11,161 nucleotides of DNA from Candidatus Nanopelagicales bacterium (lineage in GTDB: Bacteria > Actinomycetota > Actinomycetes > S36-B12 > GCA-2699445). Location of the stretch: the NCBI GenBank assembly GCA_029939085.1, contig JAOZTQ010000013.1, forward strand, positions 3,403-14,563. Reading direction: 5' to 3'. The position numbers and the translations under genes were made by a program. Shown here one piece after another: positions 1 to 5,177 of the stretch (within the stretch, counting starts at the first letter, position 1; each line of letters starts with the position of its first letter). Below the pieces are notes generated by a model, which did not search any database, had not been told where the DNA came from, and was given only the letters and a program-made list of their open reading frames with translations.

Positions 1-53
1 GGAATGGTCGAGACGTGAAAGTCAGGTCTAAATTTCGGAATATCAATAGCCAT
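1..53 (-). CDS. 5' end of a gene, possibly a TOMM leader-binding / cyclodehydratase protein (partial)
   Basis: Only the first 17 codons lie in the window; the gene continues past the left edge. Reading leftward from the ATG at 53 the protein starts MAIDIPKFRPDFHVSTI and stays open to the edge. A purine-rich site (GAAGGAG, complement of about 70-76) precedes it, but the spacing of about 14 nt is long for a Shine-Dalgarno, and no better in-frame start is visible. From memory, proteins annotated as TOMM precursor leader-peptide-binding or E1-like/YcaO-associated cyclodehydratases often begin with a similar stretch (short acidic or basic start, then PRFKPHxxVE). That similarity, and the position just downstream of a Cys-rich precursor gene on the same strand, is the basis for the call. 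With 17 residues it is suggestive only. Confidence 0.45.
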   Translation of the reverse strand, partial: MAIDIPKFRPDFHVSTI

Positions 54-92
54 ATTTACTAGGTCATCTCCTTCAATCTCGTTGAGAGATAT

Positions 93-108
93 TGCAGCTT
101 TGGCTGCA
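93..108 (-). other. small hairpin in the leader of the left-edge gene
   Basis: TGCAGC-TTTG-GCTGCA forms a 6-bp stem with a 4-nt loop. It lies between the larger hairpin at 136-171 and the start of the partial gene at 53. It has no following U-tract. It could be a processing or stabilising structure in the mRNA between the precursor and the downstream gene, or chance. Confidence 0.3.
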
Positions 109-135
109 TGCGCCCCGTCTCTTTAGCGCAGAAAT

Positions 136-171
136 GGAGGTGGTGGCGCTCGCATAAGCGCCACCACCTCC
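136..171 (-). terminator. 15-bp perfect hairpin after precursor 1 (terminator or attenuator)
   Basis: GGAGGTGGTGGCGCT (136-150) and its exact complement AGCGCCACCACCTCC (157-171) enclose a 6-nt loop. The structure starts 16 bp after the stop codon of the precursor at 188. On the minus strand it is followed only by ATTTCTGC, so the U-tract is weak. Because a same-strand gene follows at 53, it probably allows partial read-through: abundant precursor mRNA and less of the downstream enzyme, a common RiPP arrangement. Full termination is the alternative. Confidence 0.75.
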
Positions 172-187
172 GTTTCGAGGTATTTGC

Positions 188-595
188 TCAGTACCAGGTA
201 TCGTGGCTCACCGCACCCGTGCAGGTGCACAGACCTGTACAGCAACAGCAATCAGTTCCGGCACCTCCAACTGCTGCTAGATCGTCCTCACTTACCTTGC
301 CGCTCGTCGGAGCAGGTGGGATGGGAACCTTCAGCAGGCCATTCTGGCCGCGCCCCACATTTGTCCAGTCACCTACATGGGCTGACGGATCGTCGTAGAA
401 CTCAACCTTGTAGTGGTCGGGCCAATGCACACCCTCATCGGCAAAAGCCTTATATGGATTGGCGATCAACTCTGATTTGAATGCCGGGTCATGCCAGGCT
501 CGCCCGATGACTTTGTGCATCGCCTCATTTACTTCTTCGGCGTAGTCATCCTTTGGGTCTGTTGCGGCGCCAGCGGCGCGTTCGTATGTAGCCAT
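188..595 (-). CDS. NHLP-type RiPP precursor peptide 1, Cys-rich core
   Basis: A 135-residue precursor. Residues 1-111 form a Cys-free acidic leader of the nitrile-hydratase-leader-peptide type: VIGRAWHDPAFKSELIANP near residue 29, a PD-Y-VEFYDD segment, a GDW..GRG turn, PIPPAP near 91-96, then SEDDLAAVGG ending at a double glycine (110-111). Cleavage after GG would release 24 residues with all six cysteines (116-119, 123, 125) and the end CTGAVSHDTWY. The size is well below that of nitrile hydratase alpha (about 200 residues), so it is not the enzyme. The start ATG at 595 has a strong GGAGGAG site (599-605). A second precursor at 2138 shares the leader pattern and the core tail. Likely modifications are azolines/azoles or other Cys chemistry, but the final product cannot be read from the sequence. 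Confidence 0.85.
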   Translation of the reverse strand: MATYERAAGAATDPKDDYAEEVNEAMHKVIGRAWHDPAFKSELIANPYKAFADEGVHWPDHYKVEFYDDPSAHVGDWTNVGRGQNGLLKVPIPPAPTSGKVSEDDLAAVGGAGTDCCCCTGLCTCTGAVSHDTWY

Positions 596-841
596 ACGCT
601 CCTCCAGTTATCTATCACTGCAATGCGAGTCAATCGCTTCGGATCCCTGGGTCGCAACGCCAACAGTCACAAAGAAACGAATTCACCCAGATGTCGTGCG
701 CCTGGAGTCATGGCGAAGCGCATCTCGAGGTTGTTCCCGCCAAGCACTCCGACAGTCGGATGGTTCGATCGTAAAGCGCCGTGCAAAAAGCTTCGACCCG
801 GATATGGTGAGGGCACCGCTGAGAACTGAGGGAGACGTTAC
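596..841. promoter_or_regulatory. divergent intergenic region between precursor 1 and the flavin monooxygenase
   Basis: This 246-bp spacer separates two divergent genes and must hold promoters for both. On the minus strand a TTGACT box (628-633) matches a sigma-70 -35 at five of six bases, but no good -10 lies 16-18 nt further on; TAGATA (609-614) is only 13 nt away. No convincing plus-strand promoter or operator was found. Open frames that cross it show no domain pattern and look like shadows. Confidence 0.4.
599..605 (-). promoter_or_regulatory. strong ribosome binding site of precursor 1
   Basis: GGAGGAG on the minus strand, 3 nt from the ATG at 595 (5 nt measured from the GGAGG-proper part of the site). 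It is much stronger than the site of precursor 2, in line with high expression of precursor 1. Confidence 0.65.
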
Positions 842-2125
842 ATGCCCAAAGTCATTGTTCAGATTTATCCATCAATGGGTGGATACGAGCAGATGCAAGC
901 GCATCGACCTATCGGACGTGACCCCATGGTTTTCCAGGAAGTCATGAAGGGTATGCGGGACATCGCAGTAGCGATGGACGAACTGGGTTATTGGGGACTC
1001 TCCCATGTCGAACACCATTTCCACTCCGAGGGTATGGAAATGTCGCCGGATCCTGGTCTGTGGAATCTGTACCTGGGCCAGGCCACGCAACGCTTACGCC
1101 ACGGTCAGCTGGGCTATGTGCTACCGAGTCGAGATCCGATCCGGTTAGCAGAAAAGATCGCGATGATCGATCATATGGTGGGTGGCCGGCTGTTCGTGGG
1201 TATTGCACGTGGCTATCAAAAACGCTGGATGAACGTTCTAGGTCAACGTCTAGATGTCGGCGCCTCCGACCGAAACGACGAAGCGGCCGAGGAGCGAAAC
1301 AAAGAACTTTATTTCGAGCACTACCGCATCATGAAGCTCGCCTGGGAAATGGAGTTGCTGCAATACAAGAGTCGACACTATGAGGCCCCGTTTCCTTTCG
1401 ACGAAGGTATACCGGACTGGCCGCCAGCAGACACTCTGACGCGAAAGTACGGTGCTCCCGGCGAAGTTGATGAGGACGGCACCCTCATGGGAGTTTCTGT
1501 AGTACCCGCGCCGCTACAGGACCCTCACCCGCCCATGTTCCAGCCGTTTTCGGTCAGCCCAAGTACCGTGCGCTGGGCCGGTTCTCAGGGTCTGATTCCC
1601 ATAACAATGTTTGCTCCGGTCATGTTGGCCCAGTGGTACGCCGATCTTTATCGACATGAGGCCAGTAAAGCTGGGTTCGACTTTGGCATCGGTCAAAATA
1701 TGGGTCTACTTCGTGGCTTCAGTATTCACAAATCGCGTATTGCTGCTCAGGAAGCGATGGAAAAATATGAGGTGCTGGCATGGCGTGATTGGTACGGTGC
1801 ATTCGGCCACCTGCGGGGCTTCAAGTTCCCCGATGAGGAAGGGCCGATCCCGGCTCCGGGCGAGAGTGTTCTGCAGCGTCTCACCAAGGTCGGACTACTT
1901 ATCGGTGGGACTGTCGATGATGTGAAACGCAACCTAGAAGAGCAGTTGAAGACTGTGCCATTTGAGTATCTCGTCTGGCATTTGCCCTATGCAGTTATGC
2001 CACTGGATGAAACGCTAGAACAACTTGATCTCTTCGCGACAAAGGTTATGCCTGAGTTCGGTCTCGAAGCACCCGAGCCGCCAAAGCTACGGACCATGAG
2101 CCCAGCAGCGGTTGCAAGTCGCTGA
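842..2125 (+). CDS. luciferase-like (LLM class) flavin-dependent monooxygenase
   Basis: A 427-residue member of the bacterial luciferase superfamily (TIM-barrel, FMN- or F420-using oxidoreductases). Family signs are the N-terminal ELGYWGLSHVEHHF (about 47-60), TQRLRHGQLGYVLP (82-95), DPIRLAEKIAMIDHMVGGRLFVGIARGY as two adjoining blocks (98-125), and a C-terminal GTVDDVKRNLEEQL block. An extended segment around residues 170-240 (W/P-rich, acidic) is the part most likely to set substrate choice. The start at 842 has GGGAG 7 nt upstream. The stop is 12 bp before the second RiPP precursor, so the two are probably one transcript, and precursor 1 is divergent. By context it is a candidate peptide-tailoring oxidase (for example Cys, azoline or residue hydroxylation/oxidation), but the substrate is inferred, and a small-molecule monooxygenase is possible. 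Confidence 0.85.
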   Translation: MPKVIVQIYPSMGGYEQMQAHRPIGRDPMVFQEVMKGMRDIAVAMDELGYWGLSHVEHHFHSEGMEMSPDPGLWNLYLGQATQRLRHGQLGYVLPSRDPIRLAEKIAMIDHMVGGRLFVGIARGYQKRWMNVLGQRLDVGASDRNDEAAEERNKELYFEHYRIMKLAWEMELLQYKSRHYEAPFPFDEGIPDWPPADTLTRKYGAPGEVDEDGTLMGVSVVPAPLQDPHPPMFQPFSVSPSTVRWAGSQGLIPITMFAPVMLAQWYADLYRHEASKAGFDFGIGQNMGLLRGFSIHKSRIAAQEAMEKYEVLAWRDWYGAFGHLRGFKFPDEEGPIPAPGESVLQRLTKVGLLIGGTVDDVKRNLEEQLKTVPFEYLVWHLPYAVMPLDETLEQLDLFATKVMPEFGLEAPEPPKLRTMSPAAVASR

Positions 2126-2137
2126 TCCGAGAACGTT

Positions 2138-2539
2138 ATGGAACAGGCTGCTGCGGATGGTTTCAGTGAATTCCGTCAGGAATGGGAAAATGTGATTTCT
2201 CGAGTTATTGCGCGCGCTTGGGTGGACACCGAATTCAAGGCTGCGTTAATCGATGACCCCACTCCGATTCTTCATAGTGAGGGATTGGTCTTTCCTGATC
2301 GATACGAAGTGGAATTCTTTGAAGACCAAAGTGCAAAGCCAGGCGATTGGCACACCACCGGCCGCGGTATGAAGGCGGTACACCGTTTTCCGATACCCCC
2401 GGCACCCGTCGAGGCCTCAGTTTCTGATGCTGAACTAGGTATGGATGCGTCAGGACTGGCATGTTGCTGTCCTTGCGCCAGTTGTACGGGTGCAGTGAGC
2501 CACGAAACTTGGGACACCGATCTTGGCAAGCAAGACTAA
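2138..2539 (+). CDS. NHLP-type RiPP precursor peptide 2, Cys-rich core
   Basis: A 133-residue paralogue of precursor 1. Its leader aligns without gaps over about 80 residues: VIARAWVDTEFKAALIDDP, EG..FPD.YEVEFFED, SA..GDW...GRG, then PIPPAP. All five cysteines lie at 109-111, 113 and 116 in CCCPCASCTGAVSHETW, followed by an extra polar tail DTDLGKQD that precursor 1 lacks. There is no double glycine before the core (SDAELGMDASGLA), so the cleavage site is unclear or differs. It starts 12 bp after the monooxygenase stop with a poor Shine-Dalgarno (CCGAGAAC), which suggests translation coupled to the upstream gene. The function of the matured peptide is unknown. Confidence 0.85.
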   Translation: MEQAAADGFSEFRQEWENVISRVIARAWVDTEFKAALIDDPTPILHSEGLVFPDRYEVEFFEDQSAKPGDWHTTGRGMKAVHRFPIPPAPVEASVSDAELGMDASGLACCCPCASCTGAVSHETWDTDLGKQD

Positions 2540-2548
2540 AGTTTAGTC
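2534..2548 (+). repeat. short palindrome over the stop codon of precursor 2
   Basis: GACTAAA-G-TTTAGTC is a perfect odd palindrome including the TAA stop. The loop would be too small for the full stem, so as RNA only about 5 bp could pair. There is no U-tract. A protein-binding site or chance are both possible. The rest of the spacer to 2722 shows no other clear signal beyond a loose -10-like TAGGAT at 2682-2687. Confidence 0.3.
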
Positions 2549-2710
2549 GAGCCCTCCTTTGTCGACACACAATCGATTTCCGCACCTGACCTAGATCATC
2601 TAAGCTCCTGCGTTCCATCCAAAACCGAGAAATACCCCCGGCGGTGAAGCCCATATCCCAGCGGTTATCAGTTGGTCACCCTAGGATGTGGCAGACAACA
2701 ACAAAGAAAC

Positions 2711-2716
2711 GAAAGG
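2711..2716 (+). promoter_or_regulatory. ribosome binding site fixing the lipoprotein start
   Basis: GAAAGG lies about 6 nt before the ATG at 2723. It supports this start over the in-frame ATG/GTG region near 2672, which would put 17 polar residues ahead of the signal peptide. Confidence 0.55.
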
Positions 2717-2722
2717 TCGTTC

Positions 2723-3172
2723 ATGCGAAAGATCGCTTTGGGCCTAGGAGTCGCAGCTGCCGCCCTAGCCTTTTCCGGTTGCAGTACTTCCGAAGAAGAA
2801 GCCGCTGACAACACCGTTAACGCCAACGCCGAGGTATGTAATGCCGTTCAGAACTTGGGCGATACGTTAACCACCTCGCTCACCGCCGCATCGGAAAGTG
2901 TTTCAGATGGATCTGAGATAACGGTTGGCCAGGCCGAGGAGACTGCCGGTACTCTCGATAGCCAGTGGGAGTCTGTCAAGAGCGCTCTTGGCGACCGCAA
3001 CCAAGCAGTTTCCGAGCAGCTCGACATGGCACTCGACAAGTACCAGGACTCGGTCTCATCCATCAAGGACAACAAGGATCTGTCCCTTAAGGAAGCCGCG
3101 ACTCAACTACGCGCCGCACAGACAACCTTGGACACCGATCTGCAAAAGATTTCAGACGAAGTGGGCTGTTAA
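2723..3172 (+). CDS. small secreted lipoprotein of unknown function
   Basis: A 149-residue protein with a lipoprotein signal peptide: MRK, a hydrophobic run IALGLGVAAAALAF, then SGC with Cys20 as the predicted lipidated residue. The Phe at -3 of the lipobox is not typical but the overall form is. The mature part is acidic and likely helical, Gln/Ser/Ala/Asp-rich (repeated heptad-like stretches such as AVSEQLDMALDKYQDSVSSI), and has just two more cysteines, Cys39 and the very last residue Cys149, which could form a disulfide tying the ends together. No enzyme motif was recognised. It would be anchored outside the cytoplasmic membrane. It has its own RBS and a strong terminator after it, so it is likely a single-gene unit and probably not part of the RiPP locus. 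Confidence 0.8.
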   Translation: MRKIALGLGVAAAALAFSGCSTSEEEAADNTVNANAEVCNAVQNLGDTLTTSLTAASESVSDGSEITVGQAEETAGTLDSQWESVKSALGDRNQAVSEQLDMALDKYQDSVSSIKDNKDLSLKEAATQLRAAQTTLDTDLQKISDEVGC

Positions 3173-3193
3173 CCACGTAGCTGGACCCAAGAG

Positions 3194-3250
3194 CCCCGGA
3201 TCGGCACGACTTCCGCTAAGGATGTCGCGGTCGATTCGGGGTCTTTTGTT
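3194..3250 (+). terminator. intrinsic terminator after the lipoprotein gene
   Basis: Outer stem CCCCGGATCG (3194-3203) with CGATTCGGGG (3232-3241), including one G-T pair, encloses an inner stem CGAC-T-TCC (3207-3214) with GGA-T-GTCG (3220-3227). It is followed directly by TCTTTTGTTTTG. This is a long two-part hairpin with a good U-tract, 21 bp past the stop codon. Confidence 0.85.
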
Positions 3251-3369
3251 TTGCTCAACTCTCTTAAGGCTGCGGATACGGTCTTTAACTTCTCAACTGA
3301 CTCTTACCCGCGTCACAGCGGACTTTGGACTTAGGGGTGCACGTTATAGCCAACGGGAAAAGACAATCC

Positions 3370-3375
3370 GGAGGG
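3370..3375 (+). promoter_or_regulatory. ribosome binding site fixing the PepSY-protein start
   Basis: GGAGGG lies 6 nt before the ATG at 3382. This ATG begins directly with a signal peptide; the in-frame ATG at 3325 would add 19 polar residues and has no such site. Confidence 0.75.
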
Positions 3376-3381
3376 AAAGAC

Positions 3382-4431
3382 ATGAACAGCAAGCTAAAGA
3401 TGGCTGGCGTCGGAGCAGGAGTACTCGCTCTTTCAGCCGCAGCGATGGGTGGTATTGGTCTGGCAAACGCCCAAGATAGCGACAAGAGCGGGTCGAGAGA
3501 CGGTCAACACAGAGGACCGCATGGGCCCAAGGGCGAACCAGTCACCGGTGAAACCGGGGATCGCGCTCGGACTGCAGCAGAAGAAGCGGTACCAGGTGGG
3601 ACCGCTTATCGCGTTTACGAACGACCAGACGGTGGCTATGCCGTAGGTATGAGCAATGCAGACGGTGGTCGCGTTGTAGTGCTTCTGAACAGCAACTTTG
3701 AACCTGAAGAGGTTAAGGAACTACCTGACCGGAAGGGTCCTGGCCCCAAAGGGGAACTTGTAACGGGTGAGACCGCCGAACAGGCCAAGAGCGCTGCCGA
3801 GCAGGCGGTTCAAGGTGGCACCGCTTATCGGGTGTTCGAGCGACCTGAGGGCGGCTATGCCGTAGGTATGTCAGATGCCGACGGAAAAGGCGTCGTGGTG
3901 TTAATGGACGAGTCATTCAATGTTCAGGAAACCAAGGACATGCCCAGCCGAAAGGGGCCCCGTCCGGTACCAGTTACTGGAGAGGCCGCGGATAAAGCAA
4001 CGGCGGCGGCCGAAAAACGACTTCCGAAAGGAACGGTTAAGGCAGTCTTCGAAGGACGTGATGACGGTTACGCCGTGATTGTGCAAATGCCAAACGACAA
4101 GATCCGGAAAGTCCTACTTGATAGTGACTACAAGGTAGACAAGGTCGTCTCTGGAAAGCATCGTCACGGAAAGCCGCTCAAGGGCGAGACAAAACAAAAG
4201 GCCGAGGCCGCAGCGGTAGCGGAGGTCCCAGGTGAGGCAGTTCGGTCGGCGAAGCGAGGCGGTCACTACTTCGTCATCGTGCGGACCGACGACGGTGCTG
4301 TCGGAGTGAAACTCAACAAAGACTTCGAAGTTCAAGGCACGAAAGAACTGCCCCCGCGTGAGCCTGGTATGCGCGGTCAGGGACCTCAGGGACCTGGCAG
4401 TTCCAACGCTGAGACAGCCGCACTTGTCTAG
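3382..4431 (+). CDS. secreted protein with four PepSY-like repeats
   Basis: A 349-residue exported protein. Signal peptide 1-30 (MNSKLK, Gly/Ala/Leu-rich core, ANA just before QDSD). Then come four degenerate tandem repeats of about 65-73 residues at roughly 47-118, 119-191, 192-262 and 263-327. Each has the PepSY-like plan VTGE-A--A--AA followed by P-GT-(Y)RV-E--GGYAV-M--DG--V-V-L---F-V. Repeats 1 and 2 are nearly the same (GGTAYRV[Y/F]ERP[D/E]GGYAVGMS); 3 and 4 have drifted. Gly/Pro/Lys-rich linkers (GPKGE) join them and the tail is GQGPQGPG-rich. There are no cysteines. PepSY domains are known as inhibitory or binding modules of the cell envelope. The two-component pair immediately downstream suggests a sensory or target role, an inference from context. 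Confidence 0.8.
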   Translation: MNSKLKMAGVGAGVLALSAAAMGGIGLANAQDSDKSGSRDGQHRGPHGPKGEPVTGETGDRARTAAEEAVPGGTAYRVYERPDGGYAVGMSNADGGRVVVLLNSNFEPEEVKELPDRKGPGPKGELVTGETAEQAKSAAEQAVQGGTAYRVFERPEGGYAVGMSDADGKGVVVLMDESFNVQETKDMPSRKGPRPVPVTGEAADKATAAAEKRLPKGTVKAVFEGRDDGYAVIVQMPNDKIRKVLLDSDYKVDKVVSGKHRHGKPLKGETKQKAEAAAVAEVPGEAVRSAKRGGHYFVIVRTDDGAVGVKLNKDFEVQGTKELPPREPGMRGQGPQGPGSSNAETAALV

Positions 4432-4446
4432 ACTCATGACACGGAA

Positions 4447-4482
4447 CCTTGAGGGCATCAGCTTAGGCTGATGCCCTCAAGG
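4447..4482 (+). terminator. 16-bp perfect hairpin between the PepSY gene and the response regulator
   Basis: CCTTGAGGGCATCAGC (4447-4462), loop TTAG, then the exact complement GCTGATGCCCTCAAGG (4467-4482). No U-tract follows (ATGATTGG). It starts 15 bp after the PepSY stop and ends 20 bp before the regulator ATG. It fits a U-less actinobacterial terminator or an attenuator that lowers regulator expression. Confidence 0.75.
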
Positions 4483-4502
4483 ATGATTGGAGTTTCGAAC
4501 CG

Positions 4503-5177
4503 ATGGACCGGGTCCTGCTGGCAGATGATGATCGCGCCATACGTGAATCGCTCACCGCAGCATTGGAGCTGAACGGTTACGAGGTGACTTCCTGCTCTGA
4601 TGGAGTTGAAGCCTTGGCGGCCTATCGAGCGGATCCGGTCGATGTCATAGTGCTCGACGTCATGATGCCCGGCATAGATGGGCTAGGGGTATGTCGGCTA
4701 TTGCGTGCCGAAGGTGATCAGATACCAATATTGATGCTCACGGCTCGAGTCGAAACCGCAGATCGAGTTGCGGGACTAGACGCCGGAGCCGATGACTACG
4801 TACCTAAGCCCTACGAAATCGACGAAGTTTTGGCACGACTACGCGCTCTGCTACGCAGATCCACTAGCAATGACGACAATCAAGACTTGCGTATCGGAGA
4901 TCTACGCCTCTCCCCTGCAGCGCGTCGAGTATGGCGCGGCGCTGATGAAATAGAACTGTCGAAAACCGAGTTTGATCTCCTGGAACTGCTCATGCTCAAC
5001 GCCGGTATCGTACTTGAGCGACCAGTCATCTATGAGCGGATCTGGGGTTACGACTTCGGTTCAGACTCCAAGAATTTGGCCGTATACATTGGCTATTTGA
5101 GACGCAAACTTAACGCCCCGGGTGAAGAGCTTATTCGCAGTGTTCGAGGAGTCGGCTACAGTCTGCGCGCATCATGA
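4503..5177 (+). CDS. OmpR/PhoB-family response regulator (MprA-like)
   Basis: A 224-residue DNA-binding regulator. The receiver domain (1 to about 118) has the acidic pair D8-D9 (LLADDD), phospho-acceptor D52 in VLDVMMPGIDG, T80 in MLTAR, and K102 in YVPKPY. The C-terminal winged helix (about 128-224) has the usual ELSKTEFDLLELLMLNAGIV start, ERIWGYDF, the YIGYLRRKL recognition region, and IRSVRGVGYSLR at the end. All key residues are present. The start at 4503 has GGAG 10 nt upstream. The stop overlaps the kinase start (ATGA), a standard sign of a coupled pair. MprA of mycobacteria is the closest familiar type, but the exact stimulus is not known here. Confidence 0.93.
   Translation: MDRVLLADDDRAIRESLTAALELNGYEVTSCSDGVEALAAYRADPVDVIVLDVMMPGIDGLGVCRLLRAEGDQIPILMLTARVETADRVAGLDAGADDYVPKPYEIDEVLARLRALLRRSTSNDDNQDLRIGDLRLSPAARRVWRGADEIELSKTEFDLLELLMLNAGIVLERPVIYERIWGYDFGSDSKNLAVYIGYLRRKLNAPGEELIRSVRGVGYSLRAS

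Noticed and set aside
188..595. Reading precursor 1 as a nitrile hydratase alpha subunit
   Set aside because: It is far shorter than the enzyme, has no beta subunit beside it, ends in a GG-bounded Cys-rich core, and has a paralogue with a different Cys pattern.
491..947. Plus-strand open frames across precursor 1 and the divergent spacer
   Set aside because: Composition is Arg/Ser/Pro-rich with no domain pattern and they overlap stronger coding frames; treated as shadows.
188..2539. Thiopeptide precursors
   Set aside because: Cores lack the Ser pair needed for the central pyridine and have few Ser; leader type also differs. No dehydratase or pyridine synthase is seen in the window.
670..2713. 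Shared 12-mer CAAAGAAACGAA at 670-681 and 2702-2713, ahead of two genes
   Set aside because: A few 12-base matches are expected by chance in 11 kb, and positions relative to the starts differ greatly.
2672..2722. Longer start for the lipoprotein gene
   Set aside because: It would put a polar 17-residue stretch ahead of the signal peptide and lacks a suitable ribosome binding site.
3325..3381. Longer start for the PepSY protein
   Set aside because: The 19 added residues are polar and the GGAGGG site serves the ATG at 3382.
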